From positions 2,087 to 61,379 of the forward strand of contig JAIFLU010000094.1 in the NCBI GenBank assembly GCA_020048915.1: DNA of 59,293 bases. Direction: 5' to 3'. The stretch comes from Bacteroidota bacterium (lineage in GTDB: Bacteria > Bacteroidota > Bacteroidia > Bacteroidales > JAAUTT01). Shown here in pieces: positions 34,805-42,415 of this stretch (its first letter is position 1; every line of letters begins with the position of its first letter). The notes under the pieces are model-generated. The model was not told the origin of the DNA. It was given only the letters and a program-made list of their open reading frames with translations, and did not search any database. The translations under genes and the position numbers were made by a program.

Positions 34805-36127
34805 CTAAAACATAAAATATTTCTCTCTGATAGGGATATTGAGCAATGCCGAGGCTGCATTATCATTGATAAACTCTTCCTTTTCGGGATCCCAGTTGAG
34901 TTTTGCACCGGATTTAACGGCAATAAGCCCGAGCTGGCACATCGAAATGGTGCGGTGTGCTGTTTCCAATGGTTCAAGCGACGGTTTATTGTTTTTAATG
35001 GCAAGCAGAAAATCTTCCTTGTCATTCGGAATATTTCTTATTTGCATCTCGTTGGGTTTAATTTCCGAATCAAGAATAGCCTGACTGCTGGCTGAAAGTT
35101 TATCCTGGTATTCTATCTCAATCCATCCATCGGTTCCTTCAAACCTCACGTACGGACGTTCAATTTTGAAAAACAGTTCCACCCCATTCTGGTATTGGTA
35201 ACGTATATCGAACCTGTTAAGCGTGTTCCATAAACCTTTGTCGAAATCGCCCGTTCCTTCGATGGAAACAGGGCCTGTGTACTCAGAGTTGTTACCCCAT
35301 TGGGCAATGCCCATCAGATGTGCGCCCCAGTTGGATATCATTCCGTTGCAGTAGCTGTCGACCCGCATCCAACCCGGGCGACCGTAAGCTTTTTGTGCAT
35401 GAACGCGTTTTTCGGTGTAAGGTGCCTCCCAGCCGGGACCTAACCACAAATCGTAGTTTAGTTCGGACGGAACAGGCATGGTAGGCTGCGGAGGCAATGC
35501 CGAACCGTTGAGTTCAGCAGGTACAGCCACAAAGATGCGCTGTATTTTGCCGATACGACCGTTTCGTACCAGTTCAACCGCTCTTGAAAATTTAGGCAAA
35601 GTGCGGAATTCGCTGTCGTTGCGGGTAATCACTTTATATTTCTGAATTGCTTTTACCAGTTGTCGACCATGTTCAATGCATGTGGATATGGGCTTTTCAA
35701 GGGAGATATGCTTACCAGCCCTTGCAGCTTCAATAGCAATGGGGACGTGCCAGTGGTCGGGAACAGAGATCATTACGGCATCTATATCTTTTTTTCGTAA
35801 TAGCTCACGGTGATCCGAAAAAATCTTACATCCTTTATAATTTAACCCTTTCTGAGCAGAATAAAAGTCATTCACCTGTTTTTGTGCATTCCCGAGCCGC
35901 CAGGAGTCGACATCGCAAACTGCAACAATTTGTGCATTGGGTGAAGCCAAAAGTTGGGGAATATTTGGGTTGACTGTCTGTCTTCCGCAACCAATCATGG
36001 CAATGTTAATGCGGTTCGATGGTGCGGATGAGCCAAAAACTGACGAAGGCACAATGGTTGGAACAATCATTGCTCCGGCCGAGCCTGCAACTGCTGTTCT
36101 GATAAAATTACGGCGGGTGGTTTCCAT
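34805..36127 (-). CDS. Gfo/Idh/MocA-family oxidoreductase with Tat-type signal (second copy)
   Basis: A 440-residue exported oxidoreductase: METTRRNFIRTAVAGSAGAM twin-arginine-type leader, Rossmann domain with IAMIGCGRQTVNPN (~42), and ISLEKPISTCIEHG (~140), the EKP motif of the family. It belongs to the same broad group as the 10805-12289 protein but is clearly diverged. It lies between DUF1080 (16 bases upstream) and the isomerase gene (18 bases downstream), a compact set for making and processing keto-sugars in the periplasm. Confidence 0.86.
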   Translation of the reverse strand: METTRRNFIRTAVAGSAGAMIVPTIVPSSVFGSSAPSNRINIAMIGCGRQTVNPNIPQLLASPNAQIVAVCDVDSWRLGNAQKQVNDFYSAQKGLNYKGCKIFSDHRELLRKKDIDAVMISVPDHWHVPIAIEAARAGKHISLEKPISTCIEHGRQLVKAIQKYKVITRNDSEFRTLPKFSRAVELVRNGRIGKIQRIFVAVPAELNGSALPPQPTMPVPSELNYDLWLGPGWEAPYTEKRVHAQKAYGRPGWMRVDSYCNGMISNWGAHLMGIAQWGNNSEYTGPVSIEGTGDFDKGLWNTLNRFDIRYQYQNGVELFFKIERPYVRFEGTDGWIEIEYQDKLSASSQAILDSEIKPNEMQIRNIPNDKEDFLLAIKNNKPSLEPLETAHRTISMCQLGLIAVKSGAKLNWDPEKEEFINDNAASALLNIPIREKYFMF

Positions 36128-36143
36128 AAATAGGTATGTGAGG

Positions 36144-36887
36144 TTACAGTTTTTTGATTTTTATATTTCGGAAGCAAATATTGCATCCGTGGTCCTGAAG
36201 AACAATTTTGCCTTTCGGGGCTTCACCAAAGCCTTTGTAAACCTTAAACTTGCTTTCGGCAACCTTTTTTCTGAAATCGGCTGATCCCCTTTCATATTCA
36301 AGGATTTTTTCACCATTCAGCCAGTGTTCCACATGAGAACCTTTGCTTACAATGCGGCTTATGTTGTATTCTCCGAGTGGTTTGGGATGTTTTACCACTG
36401 CCGGATAAATTTCATACAACGACCCGAGGGTGCGGTAGTCGCCGGGTTTCATCTGTCCGGTTTTCATCCATTCGAAATTTTCATCATCCAGGAGCTGATA
36501 TTCCAGTCCAAGGGCGTACTTATCGTTGCCATTGCTGGCGGTATCTTTTACAAAATACTTCAGGCCGCTGTTTCCTCCTTTGGTGAGCATTTTCCACTCC
36601 CAAGCCAGTTCAAAATTGTCAAATTCCTCAATAGTGGCAATATCTCCGCCATTGGTCGATTCGCCTTTATCGGAAGCAACGCAGCAGAGTTCGCCATTGG
36701 TGATTACCCATCCACGATCCGGAAATTTATCCTGATGAATGCGGTGCCATCCCTGATTGGTTTTGCCTTCGAACAGCAATTTCCAGCCTGCTTTCTTTTC
36801 TTTTGCACTGAGAGTGTTGTTCTGGGCCTTACCTATTCCGGAAATAACTCCGGTAAATAGGATAAGAATCAAAATACGGTGTTTCAT
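36144..36887 (-). CDS. DUF1080 / 3-keto-disaccharide hydrolase-type secreted protein
   Basis: A 247-residue protein with a cleavable signal (MKHRILILILFTGVISGIGKAQ) rather than a lipobox. DUF1080 features: KAGWKLLFEGKTNQGWHR, STNGGDIATIEEFDNFEL, WKMLTKGGNSGLKYF and the C-terminal IVLQDHGCNICFRNIKIKKL. It is the first gene of the compact minus-strand run and is divergent from a GntR regulator. Role: cleavage of 3-keto-glycosides, by family. Confidence 0.84.
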   Translation of the reverse strand: MKHRILILILFTGVISGIGKAQNNTLSAKEKKAGWKLLFEGKTNQGWHRIHQDKFPDRGWVITNGELCCVASDKGESTNGGDIATIEEFDNFELAWEWKMLTKGGNSGLKYFVKDTASNGNDKYALGLEYQLLDDENFEWMKTGQMKPGDYRTLGSLYEIYPAVVKHPKPLGEYNISRIVSKGSHVEHWLNGEKILEYERGSADFRKKVAESKFKVYKGFGEAPKGKIVLQDHGCNICFRNIKIKKL

Positions 36888-36912
36888 AAAATTTTTGTTA
36901 GCGTTGTACGAA

Positions 36913-36920
36913 CAAATTTA
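36913..36920 (-). promoter_or_regulatory. Candidate -7 box for the DUF1080-Gfo/Idh operon
   Basis: The complement reads TAAATTTG, an exact TAnnTTTG match, 26 nt ahead of the DUF1080 start in the divergent gap. No -33 TTTG at the right distance. Confidence 0.45.
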
Positions 36921-37040
36921 ACAAAATCAAAATGCTTCAGGTGTGAAAGGTGCTTTATCAAATAACGAATCACATTGCTTGTGAAATATTATTTGTAGCG
37001 TGTTTTTAATACCTTTACCCAGAGAGATGCATTCAGAAAA

Positions 37041-37060
37041 ATAGCACAGAGTAGCACAGA
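37041..37060. promoter_or_regulatory. Direct repeat upstream of the GntR gene
   Basis: ATAGCACAGA and GTAGCACAGA are adjacent 10-bp repeats, 20 nt before the regulator ATG. Position suggests an operator for the regulator or for the divergent operon; the protein that binds is not known. Confidence 0.45.
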
Positions 37061-37080
37061 AAAATCTGATTTGTTCACAA

Positions 37081-38073
37081 ATGGAAAGTTCATCGGAACG
37101 ATTAAAATTCAAGGTTGTAGAAAAACATATCGAAGACATGATCCAAAAGGGGCAATTGAAAAATGGTGACCAGGTTCCTTCGATAAACGAAATTCTGCAA
37201 CAACAGAGTATAGCCAGGAAAACAATTCAGAAAGCCTACCTCGATCTGGTAAAAAGAGGGATACTTGTTTCGGTTCCACGGAAGGGATATTTTGTAACAT
37301 CGACAAATGTTGAGCTTCAGCACAATGTTTTTTTGCTCTTCGATAATTTTACAAGCTATAAGCAAACGCTTTTTCATGCCATCAGAGATGCTTTTGGCGA
37401 AAAAGCCAATCTAAACCTTCATTTTCATTATTTTAATCCTTCGGTTTTTGAACGAACAATAAAGGACAATATTGGTAAATACACCTCATATGTTGTTCTC
37501 CCCTGCAGTGAAAAGGCCGATAATGCGGTGTTGGGCAAAATTCCCTGCGACAGCCTCTTTCTTTTGGTACGAAGACCGGAAGGTACCTGCAACTTTTCAG
37601 GCGTTTTTCAGGATTTTGAAAACGATATTGAGAAATCGCTGCGATCGACAGGGAATCTGATGTGGAAATACAGTTGTTTAAATTTACTGTTTCACGATAA
37701 TTTCACTGTTCCTCCAGCAGAATTGTTAAAAGGATTCAAACACTTCTGCGAGGATATGAAAATGGAGTACAAGGTATGTTGTGGGCCTTTTTCCGGTTCG
37801 CTGAAAAAGGGGGAGGCATACATTGTGATCGACGAAAACGATCTGAAAAATATATTGCTGGAAGCTCGTCGCATGAGCCTAAACCCCGGAAAGGATATAG
37901 GTATTATTTCTTACAACGACACCCCTTTGAAGGAGGTGGTTTCAAATTCAGGAATTTCGGTTATTTCAACTGATTTTATATTGATGGGAAAAACCATTGT
38001 TGACATGATTCTTTCCAAAAATTATAAGGCAATAAATAACCCCTGCCGGTTTATCGACAGAGGCTCATTTTAA
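37081..38073 (+). CDS. GntR-type regulator with periplasmic-binding-protein-like sensor
   Basis: A 330-residue regulator. The N-terminal GntR winged helix (~1-75) shows LKNGDQVPSINEILQQQ and the recognition stretch ARKTIQKAYLDLVKRGIL. The remaining ~250 residues have the alternating pattern of a LacI-type sugar-binding fold (VFLLFDNFTSYKQTLFHAI, SYVVLPC, DIGIISYNDTPLKE). This GntR/LacI hybrid layout is common for sugar regulators in Bacteroidota. It is divergent from the DUF1080-Gfo/Idh-isomerase-MFS run and is the obvious candidate to control it. Confidence 0.85.
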   Translation: MESSSERLKFKVVEKHIEDMIQKGQLKNGDQVPSINEILQQQSIARKTIQKAYLDLVKRGILVSVPRKGYFVTSTNVELQHNVFLLFDNFTSYKQTLFHAIRDAFGEKANLNLHFHYFNPSVFERTIKDNIGKYTSYVVLPCSEKADNAVLGKIPCDSLFLLVRRPEGTCNFSGVFQDFENDIEKSLRSTGNLMWKYSCLNLLFHDNFTVPPAELLKGFKHFCEDMKMEYKVCCGPFSGSLKKGEAYIVIDENDLKNILLEARRMSLNPGKDIGIISYNDTPLKEVVSNSGISVISTDFILMGKTIVDMILSKNYKAINNPCRFIDRGSF

Positions 38074-38115
38074 TGATACCCTGACTGAATCTCTGTTTTA
38101 ATTAAGGGCTGCAGA

Positions 38116-38299
38116 TTAAGTCCAAAGGACTTAAATTTGAATAGCCGCCGGTGGAACCGGCGGTATTGAGAGAATAATGTTTCAGAACCCTGGAAGGGTT
38201 CAATTAGTTGAAATTGAACCCTTCCAGGGTTCTGGATTTGGTTTCGTTATTAACCCCGCACTTTGTACGGGGCTATTCAAATTAAATCCCTTCAGGATT
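38116..38299. repeat. Nested palindromic mosaic
   Basis: Five hairpins in 184 bases: TTAAGTCC/GGACTTAA (38116-38134), CCGCCGGT/ACCGGCGG (38145-38163), a 23-bp perfect stem around a 6-nt loop (38183-38205 and 38212-38234), CCCCG/CGGGG (38254-38272) and AATCC/GGATT (38285-38299). A 13-bp inverted repeat (38134-38146 and 38271-38283) encloses the middle ones. The gap 38074-38398 holds no gene. The organisation is like REP/BIME-type intergenic elements. Confidence 0.8.
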
Positions 38300-38398
38300 T
38301 CGATGCAAACTTTTAACATTCTATGTCTTTGCATCTGGTTTCCGAATGTGAATTTTAATAATTTTAAAATAAGCTGATTAGTGGTTTTTCAGCAGCCC

Positions 38399-39316
38399 CT
38401 AATTATCGGCCGCACACCTGAAACCAAGGTTAAAAAGGGATGTTTCGCGGGTATTTGAACCACGGAATGTTACAGTGTAGCTTTTATCGCCATTGTCGTC
38501 GAAAAAGAAAGAGCCGCCGCGGATCACCCGGAGTTCAGGGTCGTTATTCGAAGGAGTTGTGTTGCCCGGATATGGTAAAAACTGGTCGGAGCACCAGTTC
38601 CAAACATTACCACCCATGTCGGTAAGTCCGCACGCGTTTTCCCCAAAAAAGCCCACCGGCGATGTAAACTTAAAACCATCGGTACCCTGGGGCGCCGACA
38701 AGTCGTTGCCCTGCCAAACGTTTGCTTTATATTTTCCATTTACAATCAGCTCGTTGCCCCAACTGTATTTTGAATTGGCTTTTCCACCACAGCGGGCCGC
38801 GTATTCCCATTCGGCTTCAGTTGGGAGGCGCTTTCCAGCCCAGCTGGCGTAAGCTTCGGCATCTCTCCAGCTAACATGAGTAACCGGGTGATTATCTTCA
38901 GCAACAGCCATGGTTCTTTCCATGGGATACTCCCAGTTAACGCCGTTTTTCAGCTCCCAACCGTAAGTCTCGAAACTGAAAACTCCTGAATTACCAAAAT
39001 TATCTGCATCAGTTTTATAGCTGGTTGCTTTCACAAATTTTCTGAACTCTTTTACAGTAATGGGGTGTTTATCAATTCTGAAAGCTTTGACTGTAACCTG
39101 GTGAGCAGGTCTTTCCTGAGGTAGACCATCGTTTGAGCCCATTGTGAAGGTACCCCCGGGGAAGGAAATCATTTCGGCAGCAGGCTGTTCATCGGAAACT
39201 TGCACAGTATCCTGTGCCTTGGTGCTATCCTGGTTTTTGACTTCGCGGTTACCGGAACAGGAAAAAAGAGCTAAGAGGGAGCATATGAAAACTGCCTGAA
39301 AAATCGTTTTGCACAT
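38399..39316 (-). CDS. SUMF1/FGE-fold lipoprotein lacking the catalytic cysteine pair
   Basis: A 305-residue lipoprotein (lipobox ALFSC, Cys20). The formylglycine-generating-enzyme fold is clear: FPGGTFTMGSNDG, VTHVSWRDAEAYASWAGKRL, PTEAEWEYAARCGG and VIRGGSFFFDD, ending LGFRCAADN. Where true FGE has two copper-binding cysteines, the sequence reads SYTVTFRGSN, without Cys. It is therefore probably not a sulfatase-maturing enzyme; no sulfatase gene is in the window. Related lipoproteins serve in binding or in gliding-type machinery, so function is open. Confidence 0.82.
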   Translation of the reverse strand: MCKTIFQAVFICSLLALFSCSGNREVKNQDSTKAQDTVQVSDEQPAAEMISFPGGTFTMGSNDGLPQERPAHQVTVKAFRIDKHPITVKEFRKFVKATSYKTDADNFGNSGVFSFETYGWELKNGVNWEYPMERTMAVAEDNHPVTHVSWRDAEAYASWAGKRLPTEAEWEYAARCGGKANSKYSWGNELIVNGKYKANVWQGNDLSAPQGTDGFKFTSPVGFFGENACGLTDMGGNVWNWCSDQFLPYPGNTTPSNNDPELRVIRGGSFFFDDNGDKSYTVTFRGSNTRETSLFNLGFRCAADN

Positions 39317-39377
39317 AATGTTAAGTTTACTGGTTGATGAATGCTCATCAAAAGTAAATAAATGTTTGTAATTCCGT

Positions 39378-40298
39378 TCAGGGCAAATCTTCTTTCAGTT
39401 CCCATTTTTCGGTAAACCAGATGGTTTGCCCGGGATTAATACTGTAAGTGGGGCTGCAAGGTTCCAGTTCGATAAATTTGCCATTGCTGTAAAAAATGGT
39501 GGTAAGGTGTTCGCTCCCCGAATAATCTCCGGATGGGTAGGTGGGAAAGGTTTTTTTGAATATCATCCCGTCAATCTGGTAGTCCATCCAGCCATCCATG
39601 GCATAGGTTCCTGCTTTGATGGTGGCCCCAACTGCCCGAAACATCAACGTTCCGGATTCAATTTTTATTCTTTCGTCGGGTTGCGGTATGCTGTCCATCC
39701 TGTCGGGGTTCCAGAGAAATCTTCTCCAGCCTTTATCAACAGTGGTTTTATAGTTCAGAGGTAAAAACAGTTCTCCTCCAGGTTTCACCAGGGTGCGGCT
39801 CCAGAAATGACGCATGAGTTTTTTTTCGGAAATGTTGGTGGCCGATAATTTTATGGTAAGCATCGATGAATCGGGATGAAGGCTGAATTCCCTGGTTGTT
39901 TGCAGTCCCAAGCTCTTATCGGGCTCCGATGTCAGACGGATGGTGTTATGGTTAACAATCTCCGCTTTCCAAGGTCCCATCCAGGTGAGTGCGTGCAAAG
40001 GCTGGGTTACCTTTTCCGGTCCAAAATCGAAGCGACCGCCATCGGGGTCAAAAGGTTTTTGTTGCCAGTCGGCCAGCAGCTTCCCGTCCTGCTGCAGATT
40101 TTCGTAGATCATGTTTTTTCCGTTCAGGGCAAACCAGATCACTTTCCCTCCTGCAGAGGCATTAATGATTACTTCGCATCTCTCATTTTTGAGGCGATAG
40201 CAGTTTTCCCAGTTCCTGAAGTTTATTTTTTCAACTTGAGCGAAACTGTGGCAAATACCATTTGCCAGAATTAATAATGAAATAAAAAGAGCTTTCAT
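39378..40298 (-). CDS. Secreted DUF4380-like protein (sugar-mutarotase-like fold)
   Basis: A 306-residue protein with signal peptide (MKALFISLLILANGICHSFA). The body is beta-rich: CEVIINASAGGKVIWFALNGKN, FDFGPEKVTQP, LTSEPDKSLGLQTTREFSL, and MRHFWSRTLVKPGGELFLPL. This resembles DUF4380 proteins that have an aldose-epimerase-like beta-sandwich. No catalytic residues can be named. It lies one base after the end of the beta-helix gene and is clearly coupled to it. Confidence 0.6.
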   Translation of the reverse strand: MKALFISLLILANGICHSFAQVEKINFRNWENCYRLKNERCEVIINASAGGKVIWFALNGKNMIYENLQQDGKLLADWQQKPFDPDGGRFDFGPEKVTQPLHALTWMGPWKAEIVNHNTIRLTSEPDKSLGLQTTREFSLHPDSSMLTIKLSATNISEKKLMRHFWSRTLVKPGGELFLPLNYKTTVDKGWRRFLWNPDRMDSIPQPDERIKIESGTLMFRAVGATIKAGTYAMDGWMDYQIDGMIFKKTFPTYPSGDYSGSEHLTTIFYSNGKFIELEPCSPTYSINPGQTIWFTEKWELKEDLP

Positions 40299-40299
40299 T

Positions 40300-42393
40300 T
40301 TATTTGATTTTGGCTACTGCTTCATCGTACTGGCTGGTAGTATTTTCGTCGAAACGGGCCAGATTCATCCATTCCACATTTCCATAAACACCCGCTTTGG
40401 AATAATCGAAAGGCACAAACCCAATCTTTTTCATCGATAATGCTTTTTTCAACCGGAAATCGAAGGCTGCCGGGTTGACAAATCCCGGATCGGCCAGAAT
40501 GGAATGGACATCCTTTCCGTTTTTCTGCCAATCTTTGAAATTGATTTTACCAAATTTCAGATCCTGAGAACGGGTATCCCAATAGCAGTTTTTATCGGAA
40601 TTGATATTGATTTTTGGCCAGTTGTTAACGGTGAGATCGCCAGAATTGAACCAGACAATGTTGTTTGTGAATGTAAACGACAGGTGCGGCTCCACCCTGG
40701 TTGCCTGAAGCTGGCCTTTGATATTGGCTGCAAAAATATTGTTACGGATAAAATTCTCTTTGCCGTAATGCTGGTGAAAACCCGAATTCTTGCAGGCATA
40801 TACCAGGTTGTTTTCCATTACCACTCCGGTGGAGCCTTCGTCGGTGTATAAGCCCCATCCGCCGTAGTCGAACGAGAAAACATGGTGAATTACATTGTTG
40901 CTTACCGTGGTTCCCTGAGCCTCTCCCAGGCAATAAACACCGCCCATATCGCAAAGTTCGCCCCATCCCAGGTGGTGAATGTGGTTGAACTCAATTTTAT
41001 TGCGTTTTGAAGGACTGTATGAGTATCCCCAAACCCAACCCACTGAAACTCCCGAATAACGGAAATTGGCAATTTCGTTGTGGGTAATGGTATTGTCGGA
41101 CGACTGGAATATGGTAACTCCAACAGCACAGGGGAAAACATTGCCACCATCGCGAATAATATTATTATCCACCGTAATAAACTTCGTGAGTTCTTTTTCG
41201 TCGGAAGGAATGGCGATATCGCCAATTTTAACCCCTCCGGCACCCAAATCGTGAAAATAGCAGGTTTTGATGGTACAGTTGGAACAGGCTTTCCGGAACC
41301 AGATGGCATTGCTGCCGGTATGTGCAATTTCGCATCCGGTAAATTCTATATTTCGGGCATAATCGGCCATTACCACAGCTTCAATTGGAGCGGCGGCCTG
41401 GGCAGCTTCATTACCCCAGAGAGGCATCCGGTAACCTGCCACTTTAAAACTGAGGTTTTCGAAGCGAATATTTTCCACAGGTTTTTTCTCACTTCCTTCA
41501 ATGATTATAAAAATACCCAATGTTGGAGCATAAGCCTCAACAGTTTCGGGAGTTTCGCCTGGTAAAGGCATATAGTACAAGTCGCCGTTACTTTCGAGGA
41601 ACCACTCCCCGGCGGTATCCAGGGCGGCACGATAATTTTCGATGGTATACCGTGTTTGATGATCGAGTGAGTTCCATGGCTTCATGCCACCGCCCGTGGT
41701 AAAAACAGAAGCGCTGTCTTTATCGTAATTCGAAATACGTTTGCGGGTGTTGTCCCATTTATGGTAAAGGGTAATTACAGCATCGTTAAAATCATCTTTG
41801 GTAAAGTTATTAAGGCTTTTTGCATCTTCCGGAAATAACCCCAGGCGCTGAACTGCCAGGTTGGCGACCCGCCCTTTTCCCTTATCCATAACAGTTTCTC
41901 CTACATTCTTCAGAAAATAGAACCCTTTGTTGGGCGATTTTGCCCGGGTTGCTCTCTTACCGTTAACATAAAGCTGTTCGAATTTCCATCCATACTGCTG
42001 AACCTCTTTTATATTGGTTTTCCAGAGTTTTTCATTCACTTTTAACCAGCCGGTTATCTCTTTTCCGCCTACAAAAACGGGTTTGGCACCATCGGCAGCT
42101 TTGAAGGTGATGGATAATGCCTGGCTGGGCGAGTCCAAATCGGTTAACAACAATGGTTCCGACATGTAATAAGTGCCATCCATCACAATGATATTTACGG
42201 GTTCCTTCGTCCTATTTTTGGCTCTCAGTGCACGAACTGCATCGCGCGCTCCCGTAAGAGTAGCCATGGGTTGTTCGCGGTTTCCGGGGTTAGCATCGTT
42301 GCCATTGGGCGACACGTAAATATCGGTTGCTAAAAGATCGGAACTGACAAAGAGTAATATCAGCAAGCAAGTAAGATTATGGACTCTCTTCAT
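40300..42393 (-). CDS. Secreted right-handed parallel beta-helix protein, possibly GH141-like
   Basis: A 697-residue protein with signal peptide (MKRVHNLTCLLILLFVSSDLLA). TDIYVSPNGNDANPGNREQP is the usual DUF1565-type start; VNIIVMDGTYYMSEPLLL follows. From ~300 to ~610, repeats of the type NxI...GxxxxxxxxNxI (ENIRFENLSFKVAG, TITHNEIANFRYSGVSVG, TVSNNVIHHVFSFDYGGWG, GVVMENNLVYACKNSGFH) indicate a parallel beta-helix. Family GH141 (fucosidase/xylanase) has this form and start, but polysaccharide lyases do as well. Substrate unknown. Confidence 0.68.
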   Translation of the reverse strand: MKRVHNLTCLLILLFVSSDLLATDIYVSPNGNDANPGNREQPMATLTGARDAVRALRAKNRTKEPVNIIVMDGTYYMSEPLLLTDLDSPSQALSITFKAADGAKPVFVGGKEITGWLKVNEKLWKTNIKEVQQYGWKFEQLYVNGKRATRAKSPNKGFYFLKNVGETVMDKGKGRVANLAVQRLGLFPEDAKSLNNFTKDDFNDAVITLYHKWDNTRKRISNYDKDSASVFTTGGGMKPWNSLDHQTRYTIENYRAALDTAGEWFLESNGDLYYMPLPGETPETVEAYAPTLGIFIIIEGSEKKPVENIRFENLSFKVAGYRMPLWGNEAAQAAAPIEAVVMADYARNIEFTGCEIAHTGSNAIWFRKACSNCTIKTCYFHDLGAGGVKIGDIAIPSDEKELTKFITVDNNIIRDGGNVFPCAVGVTIFQSSDNTITHNEIANFRYSGVSVGWVWGYSYSPSKRNKIEFNHIHHLGWGELCDMGGVYCLGEAQGTTVSNNVIHHVFSFDYGGWGLYTDEGSTGVVMENNLVYACKNSGFHQHYGKENFIRNNIFAANIKGQLQATRVEPHLSFTFTNNIVWFNSGDLTVNNWPKININSDKNCYWDTRSQDLKFGKINFKDWQKNGKDVHSILADPGFVNPAAFDFRLKKALSMKKIGFVPFDYSKAGVYGNVEWMNLARFDENTTSQYDEAVAKIK

Positions 42394-42415
42394 TTGATTT
42401 TTATTTTTTAAAATA

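Noticed and set aside
38183..38234. CRISPR-like repeat
   Set aside because: It is one inverted repeat, with no regularly spaced identical direct copies.
38399..39316. True formylglycine-generating enzyme
   Set aside because: Both active-site cysteines are missing and no sulfatase is nearby.
40504..41702. Several 60-160 codon plus-strand ORFs across the beta-helix gene
   Set aside because: Antisense shadows of a gene with clear signal peptide and repeat pattern.
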